A DNA stretch of 64,000 nt from Zychaea mexicana (lineage: Eukaryota > Mucoromycota > Mucoromycetes > Mucorales > Lichtheimiaceae): NCBI RefSeq assembly GCF_025766255.1, contig NW_026516679.1, positions 1-64,000 of the forward strand, written 5' to 3'. A program made the translations under genes and the position numbers. Positions 55,655-64,000 of the stretch are shown here, piece by piece (positions within the stretch are counted from its first letter, which is position 1; each line of letters begins with the position of its first letter). A model generated the notes under the pieces. It ran no database searches. It saw nothing but the letters and a program-made list of their open reading frames with translations, and was not told the DNA's origin.

Positions 55655-56312
55655 CAGCCACGACTCACTAGACTATGTCATCAGCAAACACAACACTCAA
55701 GAACTTCGTCATATAAGTGAGCTTGAAACGGTCTTTTTGATTAGTGTACTAGTTCTTGATGATCTTATTGAACCACTCAAAGCTGAATTTTCACATGTTA
55801 TAGCAGCTGCCAAAATTGAGTACTATATTGCAGAGGTGAATATACAAATGCATATTTAGCATGACTCTATCTCTAGAGTACAATCTTGAAAAGTCGCAGC
55901 CAAATTTGAGCAGCAGTTGGTAGGCTTCCTCGTTTTGACAATAGTGATGGATAGCTTATACAGGAGACATGCTGCCGTGACAAAGAGCAACCAGTATGTC
56001 ATCTTTTCTTCAGATAATCTTCCCTTCAACAATGACAGCGAGAGTGCAATAGTCCATGACTCTATTCATCTGATATCATTCTAGCAGATCCAGTCGCAAT
56101 ACAGCTGTGGGCAATGTTGTATAGTAGGTGCACCACTATCTTTTTGAGGCAACTCTCTATGTTGGTCAAATGCTCCTTAGTCAAGGTTCCATCATCTTTC
56201 CATATGGTAGCCACACACTCGGCTGTCCTATAGAGCATATTGTACATACAGTACACTCGACTATTGTCTGTGAAACGGGATCAAAGTATAGAAGACAGTG
56301 CAATACAGAAGA
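55655..56312 (-). pseudogene. Tnp2 middle fragment of CACTA element 3
   Basis: Aligns in reverse with about 17250-17880 of the first CACTA gene (YRTAECVATIWKDDGTLTKE, HLTNIESCLKKIVV). Many stops and substitutions. Homology ends abruptly at 56312, where AT-rich DNA begins. Confidence 0.75.
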
Positions 56313-56595
56313 TTAATCCTTAATTATCTATTTATTAAAATCCTTCAGTTTTACGATTTATAACTCATAAAAAAGGAAATCTTTTCAATCTCCTCCTCCT
56401 TTCTTTCCTTCACAGTCTCTTTACGCGTTCGATATGTCCATCTGTCCATAACGCTTTTTCGTTGCCATGGCGACCGTGTAACCATTACAGCATTATGGGT
56501 TCTGCATTACCTTATTGGTTACAAAAACATAATTATTTTTAATAAAAATAATTATTTTTTTATATATAAATTGAATTTTATGATATAAATAAAAA

Positions 56596-58116
56596 ATGGA
56601 GCAAATAGATTATACACCATTAATTACAATAGAAGTAAATACTATTATTGCTAATTATTGGACATTTCTTGAATGGAATTGGCCTATTATACATAATAAA
56701 TTTAAACATAGAACACAAATTAAACATATTAAATTTATTGAAAAAATTAAAAATATATTATCACAAAAATTAGGTTATACTACTGTCTTTTTTTTCTTAG
56801 TTATATTATATACAAGTAAAGAGTATCCAGCTCCTTATTTTGAGGTAGAAAAAGGTTTATTTTTACTATATCATTTGGTTTCAGGTATTTCTAGAGATGA
56901 AATTGAAAAATATTTACCTCAAAGCACATTTCATACATTTTATAAAAAATTTTGGATGAATAAAGAGAATTATAAAAGAATTAATAAAATAGTAAATGAT
57001 TCATTGATGTATATCTTTTCGAATATAAAGTTATGTATTTTATCTGCTAGAAAATATAATCCAGATTTGTTTAAACATGTAACACTTATTTTAGATGGTC
57101 ATGATTCACGAATTAATTATACAGATACAGATTTAGATAGGTCACGCTTATATTCATATAAATTTAAAAAAAATGGTTTACGTACACAATTTGCTGCTGA
57201 TGTTAATGATATGATAATTTTTATATCAAAAAGTGATTTTTGTATAGATAGTTCTGATGGTAGCATGTTTTTAAATATGAAACTTTATAATAAAATAAAT
57301 TAAAATGATACTTTAGCAGTTGATGGTGGGTATACCTTATTTATAACACAATTTACTGAAATTGCTACAGAAAAAGGATATGATTTTAACAATAATAACT
57401 TTGTTTATCCAATATGTAAAAATATAAATGAAAATCTAACTATTACTGAAGAACATTTTAATAATACATTTGGAAGCTTTAGAAGTAAAATTGAAAATCA
57501 GTTTTCTGAAATTGGCAATAAATTTTATTGATTTAATAATAATAAATCAATTGTAAAAATAGATAATATTAAATTTTATAACCTCCAATTTCGTGTAGCT
57601 TGTTTATTAAAGAATATTACAAAATTCGTTGAATTATTTAATATACCTGTTTTACCTCACCACAAATTATGGCATAGTCATGATTTTGATTTTCCTATTG
57701 AAAAAAAATTAATTGATATAGTTGTTAGTAATAATAAACAAAATAAAGATAAACTTGATAGAATGGTACAACTACAAAATGATTTATTAAATATGACAAT
57801 ATCAAATAATACAATGGATATAGATAATGATAGTGAATCAGATGAATTAGAAAATAGTGAAAATGATAATGATATTCCTAATTTTAATGAGCGTACTAGA
57901 AAAAGAAGAAGAAATATAAAAGGTAAACAGCGTGCAACTGCATCATATGAAATAGAAAGTATTGTTGGACATAAAAAGGAAAATAACATATATTTATTTC
58001 ATGTAAAATGGGTTGGATATAGTGATAATGATAATAGCTGGTTATCTATTGATATATTTAATCAAAAAGAATTATTAAAAGCATATATTAAAAAACATAG
58101 TCTAGGTATATTATAA
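56596..58116 (+). pseudogene. DDE transposase with chromodomain, copy B
   Basis: 506 codons in one frame with two stops: TAA 57301-57303 and TGA 57529-57531, where copy A has CGA. Domains: N-terminal helical region (residues 1-~120, including STFHTFYKKFW, possibly HTH); DDE core with Asp167 in LDGHDSR, FKKNGLRTQF, SSDGSMFLNM, AVDGGYTLF and KIENQF; an acidic Asn/Asp/Glu linker with a KRRRNIKGKQR basic patch; and a chromodomain at the C-terminus (SYEIESIV, FHVKWVGYSDNDNSW). The core order fits DDE_Tnp_4, but the sequence is far from ordinary PIF nucleases. The chromodomain could direct insertion into heterochromatin (inference). Confidence 0.75.
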
Positions 58117-58198
58117 AAAACATTATATAATATTATATAAAACATTTATGGAAGAATATTATTAAAGCATAGAAAAAAAGGATTACCTATACTTATTT

Positions 58199-58636
58199 TT
58201 ATAGGTTTTCTTTTTTTTTTTGATTTTTTTTTTCAATTTTTATAGGTAGCTTTTTAATTTCTATATCTTTACTATTATTTAATACTGTCCGTTTTTTAGG
58301 AATATGTAATTTACTATATTTGCAACAAAGAAAATCTTTTTTAGTACCTTCAGGTATATTAGTTTTAATCTTACGGGAACAGAATCTACCCTTATGTTTT
58401 CCTTTTTTGAACTTATGCGTACAGAAATCATTATTCATACTAAGGTATAGAAAATAATCTGACGAAAATGTTTCTTTTATTTTTTTATCTAATTTTTTTT
58501 GAATTTGTTTTATTAATTTTTTTTCGTTTTCTAAGAAATGATCAAATTCAGATTCCATAAAAATATTTATTTCTTCACATAAATTTTTTTGAATTTGAAT
58601 ATGATTAAGTGGGAGATAATCATTAAGTGCAACCAT
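58199..58636 (-). CDS. Cys-rich accessory protein of the DDE-chromodomain element (145 aa)
   Basis: Intact ORF, convergent with the transposase. N-terminus MVALNDYLPLNHIQIQKNLC, an acidic part (FMESEFDHFLENEK), a Lys-rich helix (KLIKQIQKKLDKKIKETFSS), then a probable zinc-binding module C-T-H-K-F-x3-K-H-K-G-R-F-C, followed by F-L-C-C-K-Y-S-K-L-H. The tail is strongly basic. The C...G-x-x-C...C...H arrangement resembles small zinc domains written C-x11-C-x(n)-C-x-H. It could be a DNA-binding partner, as Myb-like ORF1 is for PIF/Harbinger. A decayed homologue sits at 10153-10583 in the same relative place. No family name assigned. Confidence 0.6.
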   Translation of the reverse strand: MVALNDYLPLNHIQIQKNLCEEINIFMESEFDHFLENEKKLIKQIQKKLDKKIKETFSSDYFLYLSMNNDFCTHKFKKGKHKGRFCSRKIKTNIPEGTKKDFLCCKYSKLHIPKKRTVLNNSKDIEIKKLPIKIEKKNQKKKENL

Positions 58637-58977
58637 TATTAAACCTTTGGATGATTTTATTTTTATTTAAAAATAAAATTCAATTTTATAAATAATTTAA
58701 ATCTTTGGATGATTTTGTTTTTATTTAAAAATAAAATTCAATTTTATAATTAATTTAAATTTTTGTTACCAACAAAAAATTTGTTACTAATAGTTTTTAT
58801 ATAAAAACAGTTGGTAATGCATATGCACCATTGTCTTCTAGCATTCAAACGATCAAAATGTGGCTTCACTGTTTACCTCCGACGTAGAATAAAGCTGTAA
58901 GTACAACAGAGTGTATAAATATTAAATGCTACACAAAACTTTTTCTCTCTCTCTTTATCACAAAACATTCATCTCCA

Positions 58978-59207
58978 TGTCAGTAAGCCACACAGAATTC
59001 TCTCCACACCCATCCGATGAAGAAATCTTGGCAAAAGTTGAGCAGTACAGGGCGATGTGTAAGGCTTACCCAGGCAAGATTAAGGAAGGCTTAATAGACG
59101 ACTACAAGTACTTATACTTATATCTAAGAGACGTCATGGATGAGATAGATGAAGCAATGGCAGAATTTCACGAAAACCAATGTACTTCAAAGCAAACCGA
59201 AAAGTAA
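58978..59207 (+). CDS. Small protein (76 aa) of unknown function
   Basis: ATG 58978 chosen over an upstream in-frame ATG at 58926 because a TATAAATATT box (58914-58923) and pyrimidine-rich leader place it well. Protein MSVSHTEFSPHPSDEEILAK, then VEQYRAMCKAYPGKIKEGL, ending TSKQTEK. Acidic and probably all-helical, with spaced Leu/Tyr and no transmembrane segment. TAA is followed by AATAAATAAA, a likely polyadenylation signal. Clean codon structure and no defects, in contrast with its surroundings, so it may be a real host gene or an accessory gene of an unrecognised element. Confidence 0.5.
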
Positions 59208-59786
59208 CTTTCTGTTGATACAATAAATAAACAGTCCAAAATCGTATATATTATATATTGTTTTAAGAAAACAAGCGATACAAGTGTATTTTGGACTTAG
59301 AGAGGTAGTGTTCGGAGGGGATAGAACAGACACACCATCACATATAATTTAAAGACAGCAGTAGCTGGTCGATTCGAAGTGCGGATGCTACTAAATGCCT
59401 GTCATACATGAACAATATCAAAAAGGAAGTTGACATTGTACTATTCTTTCTCTTACTCTTTTTTCTCAGCCATCTCTACTGCAGTACCTCTATTTACTTT
59501 GACTTTATTACACATAATTTTACACAGTGTACAGTAATCCTTACTTTTTTAGGCATATATCATTGTTAGACACGCCATCTCAATCTTCTAATCCTGACAT
59601 TTTGACTTGCTGACATGACCTTGAGCGTTGAGAATATAAGCAAAAAGTGCTTTTCAAAGAGAGTTTTGCTGCTGAGATCATAATAGTTATTGTGTGTAAC
59701 AAAGAAACAAGAGCTGCACTGTATACTGCTCTTCTCTCTTCTCGCATTTCAAAACTCACTTCTAATCTTCACTTCAATCAACAAAC
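59208..59786. other. Intergenic region before the Helitron
   Basis: No gene seen. An imperfect inverted repeat, CAGTCCAAAATCGTATA and TGTATTTTGGACTTAG (59232-59300), could form a hairpin behind the small gene. The Helitron 5' tip (expected TC) is probably here but I cannot place it. Confidence 0.45.
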
Positions 59787-62735
59787 ATGTCAACTCCAAT
59801 TTGCCCTTCATGCGGCTTGCCCGGCCATCAACGCATTTCGCACCGCAACTGTCTTCATAATCCCGCTCAGTTGTAAATGCGTCAGCAAAATTAACATGAA
59901 GCTGGAATTGAAACCGAAGAACGCGTTCCTGTGTGTTCAAGCTGTGGGCAAGAGGGTCATCATCGCTCCACCAACCGATTGTGCCCAAACAATCCTGCAA
60001 ACCAGGCTGCTCAAAACGTTAGTGACCATATCTATACCAGCTATACTTGCTATTCGTTGATATATAGTCATCGGCTGTCAGAAGCTTGAGCATTCAGTAT
60101 ATCATTTAATGATCCTTTACTTCATGTAGATGCATAATATCGCCCGTGCTGTTGCAGCTGTGATTCCTCCCCAGCACTATTTTGGTCGCATGGACAGGGA
60201 ATGCTCTAATTGCCATGCACGTCTTTGGATTCAAGAGCGCATCTCAAACTCTTCCCAAGTACGACCTGCATTTAGCCTATGCTGTGACCAAGGAAGTGTC
60301 CGATTGCCACCCCTTTCCCCCACCCCTCCTGAAATTTCCCGTTTGTTGCGTGGCACGGATGAGGCCTCCACCCAATTCCGCACAAACATCCGCGCATACA
60401 ACAACTCCCTCAGTTTTACTTCGCTTGGTGTCCACGTTGATCAGACAGTAGCCAACTCCATCGGTGGTGCGTACAACTTCCGCATCCACGGTAGTGTCCA
60501 CCATTGAATCGGGTCTATTTTGCCTGCCAACAATACAAAAAGGCCTGCTTTCGCGCAAATGTACAGTACGTTCATGACCCGTCGACCGAGCTGCAAACCC
60601 GACAGTTTGTTACAAACGCTACGTTGATCAATGAAACGCTACAGACCTTGCAGGATATGATGCACTGCATCAGCCCATTCGCGACATCATTTCGCAACAT
60701 GGCTGAAATTGCTTGCAATGAAGGCATGGCGGATGTGAGAATGGTTATCAGGGCTGAAGGGGTACCCAATGCTCACCGCTACAACCGCCCCACTACTGGC
60801 GTAATCGGCATTCTGATCGTCGATGATAATGGTACGGATGTTGGCAATCGCGATATCGTTCTAAGAACGAGATCCAATCAGCTACAAAACATCAGTGAAA
60901 TGCATCGCTTTTATGATGCTATGCATTATGTTCTCCTTTTCCCCCAAGGTATACTTACAGAAAATGATTTTGTCCTGAGTTCCATCATGAGTTATTTCTA
61001 TTGCATATTAAGTGTTCGTAATAGGAGATGAAGGCTGGACGATTGAAGCTCGCACTGACGCCGGCAGCAAAATCACTGTCATGGATTGGTACAAGTTCTG
61101 GCTCATGATACGCAGCAATGACAGTGATGCAAACAGACATGATCTTCATCGTTTCGGCAACCTGTATCAGCAATATATCACTGATGTTTATGCAAAGATG
61201 GAGTCCAATCGTTTGAGCTTCATCCGCCGTAACCAAGACCGTTTGCGTTCGGACCTGTATCGCAATGTGGTAGACGCTGTGCATCTTGGAGACAATGATA
61301 TGACCAGTGTTGGACGGCGCGTTATCCTGCCATCATCCTTCATTGGTTCCCCTCGGCATATGCAGCAGCTGTACCAAGAGGCAATGAGTATTGTTCGTCG
61401 TTTCGGCAAACCGGACATATTCGTCACCTTTACTTGCAATCCTCGCTGGCCTGAGGTTCAAGAAAATCTTCTTCCCGGTCAATCAGCATCTGATCGCCCT
61501 GATCTGTCAGCACGAGTTTTCAGATTGAAACTTAAGCAGCTTATGAACGATCTTACCAAGGATAAGATTCTGGGCACTGTTGTCGGACATGTCCATACAG
61601 TAGAGTTTCAGAAGCGTGGTCTCCCACATGCCCATATATTACTTATTCTTGCTGGAGAAGATAAGCCTACTAGCCTAGCCCACTGTGATGCAATTGTTTC
61701 TGCCCAACTTCCCGACAGCAATCATCCTACACGCGCGACAGTTGAACGGCATATGATGCATGGACCTTGCGGGCTTCTCAACCCACGCTCACCATGCATG
61801 GTCGATGGTAGATGCTCGAAGCGCTACCTAAACAGTTTTCTGACGAGACACAATGGAACGACGACAGTTACCCGCTTTATATGAGACCTAATAATGGTGA
61901 CTATGTCACCAAAAATCGCGTTAATCTCAACAATCGCTGGGTTGTACTGCACAACATATACCTATGTGCCAAATATGATGCTCACATCAACGTCGAAATC
62001 TGCTCCTCCATACAGTCCATCAAATACGTTTATAAGGGCCACGATCATGCATCTGCCGTAGTGTCACAGCGTCAAGTGACAAACAACAATGGTGATGATG
62101 GTCAACCAATAGACGAGATCTGCACCCACCTCGACGCCTGCTATGTCTCCACTTCAGAGTGTTGCTGGCGTTTGTTTTCGTTCTCCCTTCACCAAGAATT
62201 TCCTGTGCACCAGCGTTTGGCCATCCACTTGGTAGATGAACAAACTGCTCATTTCGATGAGGATGATACTCCGGGGAACGTAATCGAAGGCCGTGCACAT
62301 GAAACAACTTTGACAGCATGGTTTCAGTACAACCAAGAGAACCCAGACGACGCCATTGCCTCTGACCTTCTTTACGTCAATTTCCCGGAGCACTTTGTAT
62401 TTGTTCAGCGCACACGTCGCTGGAAAATACGTGAACGAGGTTTTGGTGGTACAATCGGTCGTGTCTATGTTGTTTCCCCCTGCGAAGTTGAGAAATTTCA
62501 TCTTCGACTTTTGCTGTATCATGTTGCCGGTGCCACCAGCTTTGAATTTTTGCGGACAGTAGATGGTGTACTGATGCCATCATTCCAGGCAGCAGCACGA
62601 AGACGTGGCCTGTTGACGGGGCAAGAAGAATGGCATCAATGCCTTGATCAAGCTCAAACGTATCAACGCCCCCATGCTCTTCGTCAGCTATTTGCAGTAT
62701 TGTGGCTTTCTGTCAACCTGAGATCCACATGATTT
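59787..62735 (+). pseudogene. Helitron Rep (zinc knuckles and HUH nuclease), broken
   Basis: Starts MSTPICPSCGLPGHQ with two CCHC-like knuckles (CPSCGLPGH, CSSCGQEGHH) broken by TAA. Next are CSNCHARLWIQERISNSSQ, FRTNIRAYNNSLSFTSLGVH and an intron 60949-61024. The Helitron_like_N part follows: MDWYKFWLMI, the motif FVTFTCNPRWPE and the HUH motif GLPHAHILLIL at about 61620. A one-base deletion near 61830 shifts the frame before PKQFSDETQWNDDSYPLY and KYDAHINVEICSSIQSIKYV. Where Helitrons usually show two Tyr in K-Y-x-x-K-Y-x-x-K-G, this copy has only IKYVYKG. It would nick and transfer one strand for rolling-circle transposition. Defective. Confidence 0.85.
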
Positions 62736-62757
62736 ATGGCTTCGTCACCGCGATAGC

Positions 62758-64000
62758 ATGGTTGAAGACTTTCTGTACATAGCCCGCCAAGATTTAAACG
62801 ATCCAAATTTGCCCATCACGGATGCCATTTATGACCAAGGCCTTTTGGATATTGAATTGGTGCTCTTGGATTGTCAAGATCGCTTCTTGAATTTGATGGG
62901 TTTGTGCTTCCAGCCAACCCAAACAATTATGCCAACAATGAGCCTTTGTTGATTCGTGAGCACCGTCGACTTGTGGAACGACTTGCCCTGATGCCTGCTC
63001 CTCAACAAGAATTTAACGAGCATCAGCAATCTGTCTTAATGCAGTCAATGCATCTTTACGCCAAGCGGAAATCAGCCAAAGGTGCATTTTGTGATGGCCC
63101 TGGTGGTACTGGAAAGACATATCTTTTCAATGCACTCCTCCAACATGTTCGTCGTGGCGGAGATATTGCGCTCGCTGTAGCTACAAGTGGTACTGCCGCC
63201 TTGTTACTCGATGGTGGACGAACTGCACACTCAACGTTCAAAATACCTTTAGAGGTCAACGAAACAACAGTGTATAGCTTTACCCCACCTCTATACCGCG
63301 CAGCTTATACGTTTGGCAAGATTGATCATCTGGGATGAAGCATCCATGATCAGTAAAAGCGTCATTGAGACTGTAAACAGGAGTATCCAGGATCTCATGA
63401 GACATGACGATCCCGCGCTTGCGATGTTCCGTTTGGTGGAAAGATATGGTCTTTGGTAGTGACTTTCGCCAGGTATCCAACATTGTATCCTCTCTTCTAC
63501 TTTGCATGTTTTTTACTATTAAGCGATAGTACTCACAGTAAAGTATATGTAATAGGCCCTTCCAGTGATACCAAATGCGTCGCGCTCGCAGATCGTACAG
63601 CAGTGCTTAAATCGTTCATCCATTTGGCCCAGCGTCACCATCCACCACCTTGAAACCAACATGCGTGTCCAGCAAGCTGCCAACACTAATGATGCAAATA
63701 AGCTTCGCGAGTTTGCTCAGTATTTACTTCACATTGGTGATGGTGCTGAGCTGTTGGTGCCAACCACTGATGATAGAGTCCGGCTTCCAGAACGAATGCT
63801 CATGCCACGTTACAACCCGTACGAGCTCATCGAAGCCATTTACGACAGCCTTGACGCACCACACGTGGATCGCGATTACCTCATCAGTCGCTCCATTCTA
63901 ACTCCAAAAAATGTCGACGTTTCAGCAATCAACGATCTGATACTCGACCATTTCCCAGGCACTATCCACGAATTCCCAAGCGCAGATACTGTGGATGATC
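62758..64000 (+). pseudogene. Helitron Pif1-like helicase (partial, runs off window)
   Basis: Continues from Rep. Linker RQDLNDPNLPITDAIYDQGL, then HQQSVLMQSMHLYAKRK, Walker A DGPGGTGKTYLFNALL, VATSGTAALLLDGGRTAHST, a frameshift near 63325, Walker B IIWDEASMIS and FGSDFRQ. An 83-bp intron (63473-63555, GTATCC...GTAATAG) separates this from ALPVIPNASRSQIVQQCLNR, NTNDANKLREFAQYLLHIGD and PKNVDVSAINDLILDHFPG. The order is that of the Pif1 family fused to Helitron Rep, a 5'-3' helicase. The last ~1/4 and the 3' CTRR end lie beyond the window. Confidence 0.85.

Larger units (their letters stand above)
47757..56312 (-). mobile_element. CACTA element 3, split by a Ty3 chromovirus
   Basis: The terminus CACTAGAGTTAAAACCTGAT at 47757 is followed by TTTCAGAGTGC/TTTCAGTGTGC subterminal repeats and a ~490-bp region homologous to 18600-19094. 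The Tnp2 gene lies on minus in two pieces, 48410-48979 and 55655-56312, separated by Ty3-2 (48980-55649). The 5' part of the gene and the other terminus are lost at about 56312. Confidence 0.8.
56497..58829 (+). mobile_element. DDE-chromodomain transposon, copy B (most complete)
   Basis: 2333 bp. Left end GGGTTCTGCATTACC, right end GGTAATGCATATGCACC; the shared inverted part is TGCATTACC. Subterminal ATTGGTTACAAAAAC on the left and AACAAAAAATTTGTTACTAA on the right. A possible ATT duplication (56492-56494, 58830-58832) depends on whether two more left bases belong to the element. It carries the transposase-chromodomain gene on plus and a convergent Cys-rich gene on minus with about 80 bp between them. 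Confidence 0.75.

Overview
This window is from a eukaryote and looks like a transposon graveyard of a filamentous fungus. Mucoromycota (Mucorales-like) is my best guess. The evidence is indirect: short introns of about 52-98 bp with GT...AG borders, Ty3 chromoviruses, Tnp2-type CACTA elements, PIF/Harbinger, MULE, hAT, Tc1-like and Helitron sequences side by side, nuclear-type tRNA-Ala and tRNA-Phe genes, and low GC between the elements. I see no clear host metabolic gene. The only non-mobile genes I trust are the two tRNAs, with one small ORF (58978-59207) as a candidate.

Layout from left to right. 1-2700: repeat fragments around a decayed DDE transposase with a C-terminal chromodomain (copy A). 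2806-9671: a complete Ty3 chromovirus with 332-bp LTRs and a 5-bp target duplication. 9691-15496: repeat, the 3' half of another DDE-chromodomain element, then a related non-coding element hosting a PIF/Harbinger transposon (11584-14856), which itself hosts a 632-bp MULE-type element with a 9-bp duplication. 15540-19094: the first CACTA element. 20118-26345: a 6.2-kb Tc1-like transposon with 225-bp inverted repeats and a TA duplication, carrying a DD34E transposase plus four further genes. 26573-32686: tRNA-Ala, an LTR with a gag fragment, a Rep-like (HUH) sequence fused in frame to a DD34E transposase domain, a DDE-chromodomain copy on the minus strand, a second LTR of the same family, then tRNA-Phe. 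32745-47754: a 15-kb CACTA element bounded by CAC termini, GGTATAAGA-type subterminal repeats and an AGC duplication. It holds a Tnp2 gene, two paralogous multi-exon genes, a hAT element with a C2H2 gene and two hAT-type MITEs. 47757-56312: another CACTA element split by a second Ty3 chromovirus (48980-55649). 56497-58829: DDE-chromodomain copy B with its antisense accessory gene. 59787-64000: a Helitron with Rep and the first part of a Pif1-type helicase, running off the window.

Nesting is documented by target duplications. In five cases removing the insert and one duplication copy rejoins an open reading frame: MITE-B in Tnp2, MITE-B in the Ty3 pol, the hAT MITE in gene X2, the 4-bp-duplication repeat in the hAT gene, and the MULE in the Harbinger transposase. 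Most nonsense codons in these genes are explained by C-to-T or G-to-A transitions. The two 332-bp LTRs differ by about 18 transitions to 1 transversion in my hand alignment, so a deamination or RIP-like process has probably shaped the region.

The best candidates for undescribed biology are the multi-gene Tc1-like transposon, the DDE transposase-chromodomain family with an antisense Cys-rich partner, and the Rep/DD34E chimeric ORF. All family calls come from motif recognition by eye. No database search was run, and coordinates of degenerate elements are approximate.
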